A DNA stretch of 64,000 bases from Stratiolaelaps scimitus (taxonomy: Eukaryota > Arthropoda > Arachnida > Mesostigmata > Laelapidae): the NCBI GenBank assembly GCA_019614645.1, contig JABWDB010000019.1, positions 232,501 to 296,500 on the forward strand, in the 5' to 3' direction. A program made the translations under genes and the position numbers. Each line of letters opens with the position of its first letter. Position 1 is the stretch's first letter. Below the pieces are notes generated by a model, which worked only from the letters and a program-made list of their open reading frames with translations, was not told the origin of the DNA and ran no database searches. Positions 52,579-64,000 of this stretch are shown piece by piece.

Positions 52579-53052
52579 TCACCTCAGAGCGACTGCTCTG
52601 GCCAAGCGTACGATTCGTTTGACCCCTTCCCGTTCATATCCGTCCTCATCTTCGAGCAAGTCTTCATCCGGATGCTCTCGCAGATCATCGTTCATCGGCG
52701 GAAGATCCACTTCAGCGTAGATTACAGTTCGCGGTTTGTGTTGATCCAAAGCGTCACCGAACAAGCAGCCCGCGAGCGAACTGCAGGTCCACTCGACGAT
52801 GGCGTACACGAGAACAAATAGACCTTCCAGAATGGACAGCACAAGGAGTAACGCGTTGAACCAGCTGTGACACATTGCCGAGGCCGTATACCGCGCCACG
52901 CGACACACTCGTTTCGGCAGCCGGATAGCGCAGCGTAGCGGACGAATGACCGTTATGGCGAGGTTGCAGAGGGGCTCCAGTCGCTCGCGGACGACGGGCT
53001 CGAAGTAATCGATGAGTTCGTCCATCCTCGGAAAGACGGAGTCATGCTCCAT
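52579..53052 (-). CDS. Membrane protein with amphipathic N-terminus and acidic tail
   Basis: A 157-residue frame from ATG at 53052 in a strong context (CGAAAAATGG). Residues 10-60 alternate hydrophobic and Arg/Cys residues (LCNLAITVIRPLRC, RVCRVARY). The main membrane segment is about 64-88 (NALLLVLSILEGLFVLVYAI), followed by CSSLAGCLFG. The tail has VIYAEVDLPP and then a strongly acidic run (DEDLLEDEDGYE) ending in a basic helix (KRIVRLARAVALR). It is the longest of the small-membrane array. A possible polyadenylation signal (minus) lies near 51975. Role unknown; a trafficking or scaffold function would be guesswork. Confidence 0.55.
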   Translation of the reverse strand: MEHDSVFPRMDELIDYFEPVVRERLEPLCNLAITVIRPLRCAIRLPKRVCRVARYTASAMCHSWFNALLLVLSILEGLFVLVYAIVEWTCSSLAGCLFGDALDQHKPRTVIYAEVDLPPMNDDLREHPDEDLLEDEDGYEREGVKRIVRLARAVALR

Positions 53053-54475
53053 TTTTCGCAGACGGGCAGGTGGTACAATATGCGAATCCGGTGCAATACG
53101 GACTCACGAGCGGCAAATCGCACGCTGCGGAGCAGCCACACTCGTTAACGAAGGCTTGCTGTCACATGAAGGGCTGGGTATCGGGCTCAGCTGACGATGC
53201 TCGCGAGTTCGATCAATCGATGGAGAACGCCACACGAGACACACAAAGCGTCTTCGCCAGTTTTCAGCTCAGTAGAAGTAACTCGAATCGCACTAATGGT
53301 ATCTGCACACTCACGAACTGTAGTTACCCACGCTTGTTCCCTGGCGTTGATTTCTCGAATCTAGCGATGGTGCACTATTGTCGTTGTCGTTGCTATTGTT
53401 GTTGTTACTGTTGCTGTGTACTTTCGAGATCGAGTTTCGGTATAGGCAAAACAATACACCTGGATCAATCAGTGGCTGCGGTTGCAGTGGCGGCTTCCAC
53501 CCCTGCATCGTTGCACTGAATTTCATTGGAGTCGTTCGATTTTGCTAGCTTTCGTGACGCGAAATCGAACCATCCCGATAGATAAGCCCGTCGCCTTTGA
53601 CGGTGACTATGCGGACTTTGTAGCCGTGGTAAGGCGGCTTAGAGTGATGATGCATCAGAGACAATCATTCGCATCAGTAGAACAACAATGCTCTCGCTAC
53701 GTTTCCCCTGACGCAGGACAATACGTGTTTGGCTGGAAACTCTTCAGCCATTATTTTTTTTTGGCTACTGGGAAATTCATTTGTACCCCGAACGAGGCTA
53801 TGGGTGCTACGGTAAATCAAGATGTCTGCTAGGATGATTATGGGTGACCACTCGGGCTTCGGTTGGCCCCATAGGTGTCTGTTGATCAGAAGTGGCAATT
53901 ACTGATTTGGCGATCCGAAACCATCCGATTGGTCGTATCGACTTCTGACTCTGATTTCTGAAGCAGAAACACCGAGAAATGGCGATACTCAGCCCGGTTT
54001 CGTAAAGGGCAAAATGGCTGAGAGACAAATGCAAAAGGAACGTTTAGGTGGCGAAGGAAATTTGGGGATCGAACGTAATCACTCATCGATTCGGAGCTGA
54101 CCGTGTTTCACTGTTTGCCATTCGTGTGTCTGATGTTCGTATCAAAAGCGTTCGAGCATTCGATAGTTACACCTTTGATGTATCTTGTGATGTGTTACAC
54201 TCACATTTAGCCAATCCGACGTGAAACTAGGCAAGGTGGAGTGAAGCGTTTTTCGGGTTTTGTAGAATCTCCATCGATTGCTCAGTATCGCACACAAATC
54301 AAGATGCTAATGGCAAACGACTTCACTTACACCGCGGGCGATCTCCAGCTAATCGCATCACCACGGAGAGGTGGTGGGGGGAGGTCGTTGTCAAGGTCGC
54401 CGGATACATTGAATGCATTCTCCATGTGAGATCATCGAGGTACGCTGTTTCAAGCGGCCCTATGTCGGCGACAGG
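53053..54475. other. Interval between small membrane genes
   Basis: It has GTT-type triplet runs near 53380-53415. No gene supported. Confidence 0.45.
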
Positions 54476-54820
54476 TTACACGGGACACGAAGATCGATCT
54501 AGATTTGTACGGCAGACAGATTCGTCGTACGACGGTGGTAGAAGAGCATGAATGAACGTGGGCCGATTACCATCAACGAGTATGCCACTTAATCTCTCAT
54601 TAACGGCAGAAGCATCGCGCGGCGCTGATGTCGACGGCAGGCAGTTGCCAGGCTTGAGATCGTACAACCACTTCAGAATGAGAAAAATTAGAAGAAGTAC
54701 ACCGAGACAGGCATAGACAACGGTGCGAACCGCGGCCATAATCACGAATGAAACGATGGTCCGCAGTGTTCCGCAGCCCGTCGTAACGAAATGATCGATT
54801 TTAGCTGCCATCCGACACAT
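54476..54820 (-). CDS. Small membrane protein with PPxY tail (LPPSYDES)
   Basis: A 114-residue frame from ATG at 54820 (MCRMAAKIDHF); Met4 at 54811 is an alternative start. The hydrophobic region covers about 18-52 (IVSFVIMAAVRTVVYACLG, then VLLLIFLILKWLYDL), long enough for a hairpin or one long helix. The tail contains LLPPSYDES with PPSY at 95-98, then a Cys/Ser-rich end. PPxY followed by Asp/Glu again suggests binding to NEDD4-type WW domains. It is the last gene of the array by position. No named family recognised. Confidence 0.58.
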   Translation of the reverse strand: MCRMAAKIDHFVTTGCGTLRTIVSFVIMAAVRTVVYACLGVLLLIFLILKWLYDLKPGNCLPSTSAPRDASAVNERLSGILVDGNRPTFIHALLPPSYDESVCRTNLDRSSCPV

Positions 54821-56553
54821 TCTACGATATCGTAACGGCACTTGTGCCGTTAAGAGGCCACTCGACTCGAGACAGCTCAACCGATACTATTCAACGGCGA
54901 ACGAGAGCAAATCAGCAAATATTTAGGGTGTGATCAACAATCGACGTCTGCGTGTACCAATAATGACGGACAGCTATCGAGTTCGCTGTCTCTTTTGTTT
55001 GTGCGCGGATCGCTGGCTCGGTCACACACGATTTGCAAGGGTTGTCTGCCCCTTGGAAGAACGACCCAGCGTGGCGAGGCTAGTCGAGTCATGAAAACAG
55101 AACAGCTGGGTCGTTTTCTTCGACACCGGTCGAGTGATTTGATTGTCACCGGTTTGCACGGGGAGGGGACACTAAATCGCGCTCGTAACGTAAAAAACGC
55201 AATTGCAAGATATGTTTTATAGCTGTTATTTTATAGGTATAGAGCTGCAATGCTAAAAATAATTCGTTTTGGCAGAGATTGTGAAACACAGTGAAACAAC
55301 GGAAATCCGCAAACCGCTAACGCTTCGTCACATATTGATATCAGAATATCTCCTTTACGATATGCTGAGTCATAAATCGAATAAAAACAGGCCGACGTAG
55401 CCCAATCACTGTGTAAGGTTTTGAATCATATATCTGTTAAGTGACTTTGCCGTCCAACATCGCTGGATGAACGTTCCGGCAAAAAACAAACCTTCCTTGG
55501 GACACTGTCTGCAAGTGCTTATTGAGTTCTGAGATGAAGACGAAATGTATATTTCACAGAGACCTTGCACGGGGACAAACGTTGTTAACGTGAACTTTTC
55601 GATAGCCACTTCTTATAAAAGCTCAATAAAATGGTTACATATGGTTCGAAGCCGTCATCGTTACTGAGGTGTCACATGAATCGCATGAACCAGCCAGTGG
55701 GCCTTATCGTTTAGCGTTTGTCCTTTGTAACCCGAACCTTCAGAGGGCCAACGTTTGTACAATAAATACACGCGGTGTATCGCCACACGCCGGCTCGCAT
55801 CTGAATCCAGTTTGCTACTGAGCCATCGGCCTCATAACAAACAATTGCCGCTGTTCATTCACACCTCGTTGGTATTCCCCTATTAGACATCTCCCTTGAG
55901 CATGGTATAGCATCGAGTTCGCACGAGACGGACCTGCTTTTCGAACGGTTTCCGATTACCTCAACCCGACCAGGGCTGGCTATTGCTTTTGCAGTATCGC
56001 GCTTCGAGCACAGGCTCCGATAGCCATTCGACTGTAGCCAGCTAAGGTAGACCTAACGTATAAATGCTGATATTCGACAGCATGGAAGGAACAATGGTCG
56101 ACGAGCGGTGACCGCCAATTGCTGCCACCCTTGCCGAGAGCACCTGTCCTGGCACCACCAAGCGCCCACTGCGCTCAAGGGCGGGCTGCGTGCGCCAGCG
56201 GACAAGACAGGCTGGCGGCCGCTTGTCCCACATGGACCCGTCGGAGCCACAAATAGTGTGAGGCCTATCTCAACTGGAAAGCGATTGCATAGTGAAGTTG
56301 AAACGGCGAACACCGACCACGTCGCCACAGTGCACAGGCTCATGAGCATAGGGTGGCGGTAAACGATCAAATGTGCTCTCACTGTGCGATCTAGGGGGTG
56401 TGTAACGAAGAAGAGAGAGAGCTCGCACCAGACTACGAATTCACCTTGACAGTCGCGGCTCTGACCGGCGATTCTGAAGGATAGGATGGGGTGTGCCGAA
56501 CGACCACGATTGTTATGCAAGGAGCCGTGGATCATTTGAATATATATAATAAC

Positions 56554-56556
<3 letters not shown>

Positions 56557-56638
<82 letters not shown>
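56557..56638. repeat. (TA)41 microsatellite
   Basis: About 82 bases of uninterrupted TA, second longest in the window. Confidence 0.95.
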
Positions 56639-56641
<3 letters not shown>

Positions 56642-58932
56642 CGTGTCTTAATATGTACAATATTTAAGATGCAGTAAGGTACGGGGAATCACGCCAAGGC
56701 CATATTCGTTATGCAACAGATTTTTTTATTTGAGAGAAGGAAATTTTCTTCAAACGCACGGACACCACCAGAGACACCTTCCAATCTCCATGAAAGTGGG
56801 CTCCTATCCTGTGCAGCGGAGGGGTTTACGTGGATGACAAAACGCCGCCTCTGCCTGCTAAAAGCACCACCCTCTGCTGAGTGTCTATCGCTTTCCTAGA
56901 GTCGGCTTTACACTTGGCATTATCGCGATCTCTGGGAAAGGTGTGTACTGCTCCGGCTAGTGTTCTATAGTCGGGTGCCTTAGTCTCCTATGATTACTGT
57001 GGGGGGGTGTTGGGGTCCCGCCCGGGAACGCCCGGTCACCTATGCAACAGGTTTGATATTAGGGAACTGCGCAGAATTATCTAAATTCTAGTTGTAGAAA
57101 CACAGCCGTGACGAAAGATACACGTCTCAGCATAGATGGTGCGCTATCGGATGACTTATTAAATACTCTACGCTCTCGAAGGTGGACATATAACAGCTAC
57201 TAAAAAGTAGTACAATGAGGTATAGTGCTTGAATTGATCTCCAAGGCATACCTCGTCTAATTGTGTGAGATTTTACCAAAACCAATTATAACCTTGTCTT
57301 CACGGCTCCATATCCTGTTTGTACCTACCTATATACTATAGCTAATTATCAGAATGCAAAATGGCCAGTGCTATTATCAAAGAATCAGAGGTATACATAT
57401 ATATATATATATATATAAGGTTTGTCATTAACGAAATAGCATCGTGTCTGATACGGCAATTGCGACATTGCGGCTATAATATCGGCTAAAGTCACAACAC
57501 GTTGCTATACATTACGATTTAACCTTGAGACTCACTGCCAATACACTATTGCTAAAAACAACACAAAACATCATTTGAGCTCCTGGAGGTTATACATATA
57601 AATTATACGTGATTGTTGATGTGTGAAATCCAGCTTTTAAATGGTCTCAATGCTTTAATTTATACGTTCAATCTACCTAGAGAAAATTTTGTACAACTTC
57701 TCACATATCTCGAGACTGAATTTCTCGAGAAATATCCTACAAGAGCATTCTGTACAAAAGGCGTATGTTGTAGTTGCCTTCATTGCTCGCCATTATAGCC
57801 TAAACTGACAGATAGGCTTCATCGTGCGCGAAGCTGGGGGGTTGGGGGGTGAATACATTGAGCTCTAACCAGATTAGAGGGGCTAATCATTCAGAATGAA
57901 GATAGACGAGAGCCTACGCAGAAGATATAAGCGTTCCACCGTAGCTCAGTCGAGAGACGGCTTCCTCCGCAACGGGATGATGGCCCTTGAAATAACACGC
58001 CTCTCGAAATGGGACGTCCACGATTGGCAGTCTGATTCTAACTCTTCGGAGCGAGGGCGAGGGGGGGAGGGGGTCGCTATTGATTTTGATTATCAACAAA
58101 AAATTTGAATAATTGTCAAAGAATCGATCGCTGCGGCTGACGGGTGCCAAGGGGAGCGCTCAACCGAAGGGCGAACTTCTGGTTAGGTGTCACGCTACAC
58201 AGATGGGTCGCGCAAGAATGAGCCTTTCTTACTAAAAACATCGCTGCTCGTCGTACACTCAATGGCCAAGAAGCCTGTTTGCAAGCTACTTGGCTCAGCT
58301 GTTGAATTGTGGATTGTATTACTCGTCGATGAGTGTTCCGCGGCGGGTTCCCCCTGCGCTCAGACCTCGTGTATGTGGTTTAAGCGGGCGGACTTCGAAT
58401 CCGGCACGAATTTGGCACGGTGCTAAATTATTCGTAAAATAGCTAGCTGGCACTGATGGTGGCGAAGCGTCGGAGGCAGTTGCGGTGTCGGCAGCGGCGG
58501 CAACTCGGAGCGCAGAGGGAGTTGTTGGGCGCGGAGGCGTCGCTTAGCAGAAAAAAAAAGTCTGCGGAGAGAAATGTACAAAGGGAAGAGGTGGTGGCGG
58601 CGGCGACGCGCGGTATCGTCCAGCCTTTGATCAGGTGAAAGGGAGAGTTGTGGTGGCGATGATGATGATGATCGAGGAGAAGCACTTTGGCTTGTTAATG
58701 CCTCAGGGGTCAATGAGAGCAGGGAGGACGATTGGCCCACAGTGCTATTGAGGCGGCTCGAGCTGTTGTCGAAAACGCTGGGTGGTGGCAGTGCAGAGAT
58801 GTCGATGGCAGGGAGACTCGATAGATTGGAGCATATGCTTGAAATTCACAGTAGGAGTTGATACTTTTATAGGGAGGGCGATGCAACATGTGATGATGCT
58901 AATGACTAATGGATGGGCGTTCGCCCATAGGA

Positions 58933-58967
<35 letters not shown>

Positions 58968-61954
58968 GCGTAGGGGTGGACTATTTCAGTGGGTGAATAG
59001 ACGCAGACAGAATGGAGGCAACGAATCGCCGCATTCGTCGACGTGTGGAAGACAACGGGGGATTCATATCAGTATTCAGTATTATACTTTAGAAGTATCT
59101 GTGAATGAGTAGTCCAGCTTAGTGTGAACAGTATTTTCGCAAGGTAGAGACAGCTCTCATTAAGCGGACAAGATCTGACCGATGGAAAATTGTTTAGATG
59201 TCTGCTTCAGTGTGGGGATTGGCGACGTCACTCCGCGCAGATAGCTCGAAAGGACCGATTGAATTTTTGAAAATAGCGCCAATGTTCTGAGTTCTGTTGA
59301 GTCTGTCTAAAATCAACAATTTCACAAAACGCTGCTAAGCTTGCAAGAGTGCTTCATAAAATATGACTAGGGTGCCGTAATTGAAATATATGAAACTTTG
59401 TCTAATTTGCTACGAATGTGTAAGTAATATTGTAAAATAATTATAATGAAACGCTGCTATTGTCATTGTGTTGTGCACGATGACACTTATTTTTACTTAT
59501 TCCACGAGGAGAACTTAAGCGAACTGTAACTGTTGAAGTTCCGTCAATAAGCTAAACTTGATATTGTATTTGCACGCCGACTGAACACATATCCAAGGTG
59601 GGTCACTTTCCTTCTCATATTGGCAATGAGCAATAATTGCCAATGGGTGTTATTTCACCGTTTCATCGGATGGGCACGTTCGCTCGTGAGATGGGACGAT
59701 TTGTTTGGGTCACTAATTTCATGGGTCACTTGAGCAACTTGCAAGAATTGTGCCGACAGTCTCATTCTTACTAGGAAGCGTTTTTCTTGTGGCCAAACAG
59801 AAAGGGTGCAGGAGTCCACCGGCTGTGAGACTCGCTTGTGTTTGAGATGCATGCTACAACTGACCACTTCTCGAGTCCCTGGAGATCACTAGACAGCATA
59901 GAAACATCGACATGCAACCGGACCATCGATATTCAAGGCGGCGAGCCTGCCCAAACCCTTTTGCTTAAACTAGGCCTCGGGCATTCCCTGAAAGGCGAAC
60001 CCCATCGGCGCAGGCCGAATTGCACCAGTAGGCCCATCCCACGACGAGTGGGAAGGGCGCAAGTGGATCAAGCTAAGAAAGTAGACGGGATTCGAATAAT
60101 CGAATCTTCGCTGAACTTCTAGCGTGACTGGGGCGCCGCGGGCTCAGCTTCCGTTAAAGTTGGGTAGATAATGGTTTGTCCAAGTTAGACCAGCCACCAT
60201 AGATGCAGTTCCACATAACAAGAACAATAGGTGCGGTATGCTTGTGATTGCTGTATATTTGTATTCGTGCCGACCGACCGGTGGAGCTGTCTACCGAAGC
60301 ATTAGGCGGCGATGAGGCTTGTCGTTCACTCTCGGTCTGCGTTGTAGTGCGGATCGGCAAAGTGACGAAGATCTCGAGTGCAGTATTCCGGTAGGTCGCG
60401 AAAGCAGATTCGGCTCATAGCGTGATTTATTTGTCAACGCCGTTAGTTCTAGGTGGTAGCCTGGCTCGCACAATGATTCCGGTAAGACACAATCATATAT
60501 GTACGAATTTAATTTTGCCTGTATATTACAGTATGATTAGTATTGAAAGCACGTCACTCTGACAACTGTGAACCGACCTGAAATATCAAATTCTCGTCAC
60601 ATTCGACGTGGTCAGTTAACGATCATTGATAATTGTTAGTTGAAAAACCCACGGTGCCCTGTAATAATGTGGCATTTATCACGCAGGGATGCCTTTAATT
60701 GACAACCTAAGTAAACACAGATGTATGCTACTTTCGTGGTTATCAAGTACAATACACGTTGCGTGTTGTTTTCCCATATTCGATTTTCCAGCGTTGTCGT
60801 AATAGTTCATGTTGCACAGGAGAAAATTTCGCTGTACCAAATACTCATTAGACGCAGCCATTGAAAGGGATACAATTTTCCAAATGTCTTTGCATGTCAA
60901 ACCATCGCGATTGCCTCAAAATCGTCTCGCTAGCCAGGGCTGCTTGCGACACGTGGCCGAACTCTGAACAAAGCCCTCCACCTTCTGGCATTTATCCAAT
61001 GGCTATACGGTACTCGACTCAATAGTAAATCCTTGTCGTAGGCCGTTTCGATCGAGACGCTCGTAGCACTGAGATTTTGAATCACTTAATGCCCGAGGTG
61101 GCTCGCACCGCCACAGGGTCGACCAGGTGTCTAAGCCCAATGAGCTGCCGCGTAGGGGATATGCCGCCTTCGCGATGATACAACCGGTGGTGGCCATCGC
61201 GAGTCGGACACCTATCGGAGGTGTCCCAGGAGAGAGCAACTGTTGTCTGAAGATGCTTCGTATCCAAGACAGCCCTGGATTACGGTGTCATCCGACAAAG
61301 GCATTAAACCCTGCGTCTTACATTGCATACACGGGCCGAGCCATATACACATGCATGAGACAGCCCGCTCTTCACTGGGTCGTCGGGGAGCTTCGGATAC
61401 TCCAGCTTTGGGACACATAGGCGCGGGCGCAGGACAGTTAGAGTGAGTGAGAGAGAGCGAGAGAGAGGAAGAGAGCTACTGCAGGGATTTCTAAAATGCC
61501 TTAAACGATTCTACTCTAGGCATTGGCAATGTTTAGACTGCAATTCGTCCTGGATACTGTCTTCAAGGGAAGGAGATTTAGCCTTACAATGGGGTTTTGG
61601 CCCGCTAACATGCAAATGCCTGCGGCCAACCTAACGATGGGCCCTCAATCACGCGTTGAACCGTCATTGGGAGCGCTGCCTTAGGTACATCACCTTGAAA
61701 AACAGGTGTCTCGAAATCATTTATCTTCACCAGAGGGCTCACGAAAAGGACAACATATATAAGAGGTGCAGCGAAATATTGAACTTAATAGAGTTTGGGA
61801 TGAGTTCCGTCTTGCTAGAGAAATTCGGTAATTGCTAGCACGAGAGAATGATACAGTATGGGTTGGAAGTGGGCAAGCAGTTGCGTAGTAAGGTGCCTTC
61901 TGATTTCAATATGAGGGTTTAGAGAAGCGCCATAAATACAACCCGATGGCGAGG

Positions 61955-62050
61955 TAGTTGAGCTCGATGGCGTACTGCATTCGAATGCGCCTTGCAACAG
62001 GAGTAGACACCTAGGTGCGTGTGTTCGATCCCCAGGATCGGTCTTTGTTT
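61955..62050 (+). repeat. tRNA-like element, possible SINE head
   Basis: GGTAGTTGAGCTCGATGGCG (A-box-like), a palindromic GCATTCGAATGC, then GTTCGATCCCC (B-box-like). The spacing is longer than in a normal tRNA. Confidence 0.35.
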
Positions 62051-62663
62051 TGCGCTTAGGGGTCGGTCTTACAAAGCAATGCAAAAAGCAATTCCGTCGA
62101 CGTTCAAGTCGTTGGCTGAAAGTCACCACTAAAAAAAAATAATATATAGATATATATAATATAGGTTTCTTACACTACTTATCAAATGAATGGGAAAACT
62201 CTCATTGGATCCGGTAGGTCGGGTTACGCCATTAGACAAATACCACAGCGTTCGCATGGCAGACGAGTCGGCGAGCTCACAGACTTTGTGGGGGGGAAAA
62301 ACCTCGATCTATGTATAAGCCAGAGGATCAAGAGACACGGCATAAAATAGAAAGTTCAGCCAATTGTCCCAGTAGTATCTGAACGTCTAAACAGTGGACG
62401 GTTTTGGCCATTCAAATGCCTATATAGAGTAACTATCATGACATCAGCTACATGTTATCAAGTGACGGTGAGATTAAATGCTGACCTTACGAAAATGAAT
62501 TTGACATCGGACAGGGAATAAAGCGCTGGTATTGCCGTACATACAAATATCTCGAATGAATATTATTAATTTATAATTCATTAATTTTAATTAATTAATA
62601 TTAATAATTCAATGCTTATCGCAAATAGACTTTATACCCTTGCGAAGTTTACTGAACCCGAAA

Positions 62664-62666
<3 letters not shown>

Positions 62667-62706
<40 letters not shown>
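62667..62706. repeat. (TA)n microsatellite
   Basis: About 40 bases of alternating TA. Confidence 0.9.
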
Positions 62707-62710
<4 letters not shown>

Positions 62711-62924
62711 CGAAATAATGGTGTTAATAAAAGAAAAATAAATATATACAGCGTAATGAACACGAACCCTATGAAATTCTGTGGTGAAAGGTCTCGACGT
62801 CTTCTGCCTCTAAACAACTCGACACAATGATCCATAAAATACAAAATCGCACAAATAAAAATCTGGAGATCATCAAACCTAAGGGCTATGCGGTTATTGC
62901 CTAACTAAGGCGCCCAAGAGGGCT

Positions 62925-63010
62925 TGGGCTCCCGGTGGAGAGAGCCTTGTTCTCATCTACAATAGGTTGATCATACCGCTGGTTCGTGTCCCGTGACATA
63001 GTGACACACG
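62925..63010 (+). repeat. tRNA-like element, possible SINE head
   Basis: GGGCTCCCGGTGGAGAGAGC resembles a D arm. GGTTCGTGTCCCG follows as a good B box about 50 bases later. Confidence 0.3.
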
Positions 63011-63450
63011 AAGAACGTAATCATTACATGCAGTTCCATTAATAGACCTATAAAATAGTTAATACCGTCAAGTAGTGATGGAATCTCTATGTGGGGCAGT
63101 GGTTACAAAATGAGAACGAGTCGTAACGGTCGATGTTCTCCAGAACGATGCTCCAGAACCGAGCAACTTTTCCGCAGATACGACATCCATACGATAACCA
63201 AGCCGTGTTAAGTTACTCTACGTTACTAATTTTTGAAATGGTCAATGGACGTACATTAGTTTCCCAACAAATATAATAATTAGAAGGTCGATTCGTCGAG
63301 GCACTGAATTTGTGAGACCCTTTGCCTAAAATGAGTCTAACTGCCAATGTCCGCGTATATATATATTGTTATATCGGCTATCTGGGGCTTGCTTTCATAA
63401 GAGATCAGGCAGCTGACCTCCGCTAACTGTATGTCACGCAGAGTCAACAA

Positions 63451-63520
63451 TGGTGTAAATCTTTGTATAAATGTATATATATGTATATATATATATGCAT
63501 TTATACAAAGATTTACACCA
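63451..63520. repeat. Perfect 23-base inverted repeat around a TA core
   Basis: TGGTGTAAATCTTTGTATAA begins the left arm (63451-63473). The right arm 63498-63520 is its exact complement. The 24-base spacer is almost all TA and can pair further. Confidence 0.9.
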
Positions 63521-64000
63521 GTGTTACCAGCGTGGGCGTTAAATTTTGGCTGTAGGTCAGCCCGGAAAATGTATATATATATATGTGTGTGTGTGTTCTT
63601 GGCCTATACTTCAAACCGAAATTCGAAATTGCCGTCTAGAAGACAAATATTTCTACTTTTTTTTATAAAACCTCAAATTAATTTTCTTGTCGTGGTGTAT
63701 AATATCACAATCACCCTTGCATGATACGTGTCTCAAGGCATGTGCTGCAATAGATAAGCGAATCAATTAATAATTACCTACAAACATCAAGTAATATCAC
63801 TGCGCTATGTTTTTAGCCTAAACATGTGGGTGGATTAGGATCAGTGAAGTTTAACTTATTATTTTGACTGTTTCCAACATAGCCATATTCACAAAGCCAG
63901 CGATATGGCTTATGACAGTTGAAATAGCATTGCGCCATTCGTGTTTTCATCACAGTGCTGACGTGGATAGGGACCTTATCGTGGGAATCCACAGATTACT

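Larger units (their letters stand above)
54821..64000. other. Region without supported genes, 3' end of window
   Basis: Only TA tracts (56557-56638, 57397-57417, 58937-58964, 62667-62706), tRNA-like pieces and the 63.45 kb hairpin were found. Scattered open frames lack domains, mostly lack a proper ATG, and have no matching copies. Confidence 0.5.

Noticed and set aside
56053..56535. 160-codon minus-strand frame
   Set aside because: No domain; the opposite strand and other frames are equally open; Cys/Trp-rich random look.
58423..58740. 105-codon minus-strand frame rich in Ser, Pro and Arg
   Set aside because: It begins with GTG rather than ATG, is low complexity and mirrors GGC/GAT-type repeats on the other strand.

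Overview
This is eukaryotic nuclear DNA, most likely from an arthropod, with a mite- or tick-like chelicerate as a guess. It has spliced GT-AG genes, long gaps without coding sequence, about twenty (TA)n microsatellites plus (GA)n and (CA)n tracts, and a protein kinase C of animal type. I see no bacterial operons, phage genes, rRNA or convincing functional tRNA. The taxonomic guess is inference; no marker gene settles it. Every gene I can support lies on the minus strand.

Layout. 1-9721: no coding sequence seen; TA microsatellites, GA tracts and hairpins. 9722-13089: six exons with clean splice sites and reading phases that encode a complete kinase domain and C-terminal tail of a delta-type novel protein kinase C (PKC). 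13090-21265: no gene seen; it holds an abrupt strand-composition flip at 19.39 kb. 21266-26174: one giant open exon (1636 codons plus one base) for a low-complexity Lys/Glu/Thr/Ser-rich protein. It ends at a strong splice donor whose phase fits the first PKC exon. The simplest reading is one gene for a 2001-residue kinase whose long disordered N-terminus takes the place of the usual C2 and C1 modules. 26.2-31.8 kb: probable promoter or 5' region, then apparently empty DNA.

31.8-54.9 kb: a same-strand array of small intronless genes for membrane proteins of about 104-157 residues. Most have a very short N-terminus, one transmembrane segment, a Cys-rich or basic juxtamembrane stretch and a cytoplasmic tail. 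Three tails carry a PPxY motif, the classical ligand of WW domains in NEDD4-type ubiquitin ligases. Two members (31.8 and 46.3 kb) have the same length, 118 residues, and the same PPxY position, 107-110. The array has been reshuffled: the 38.6 kb copy carries an in-frame TAG, and a chimeric pseudogene at 43.1-43.8 kb joins the tail of one member to the head of another. A repeated short element containing a CTCF-like motif lies at 42.0 and 44.5 kb. 55-64 kb: no gene supported; TA repeats, tRNA-like fragments and a perfect hairpin at 63.5 kb.

The best candidates for something undescribed are the PKC with a giant disordered N-terminus and altered activation loop, and the tandem family of small PPxY membrane proteins. 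By analogy with Commissureless, NDFIP and PMEPA1, the latter may be NEDD4-type sorting adaptors.
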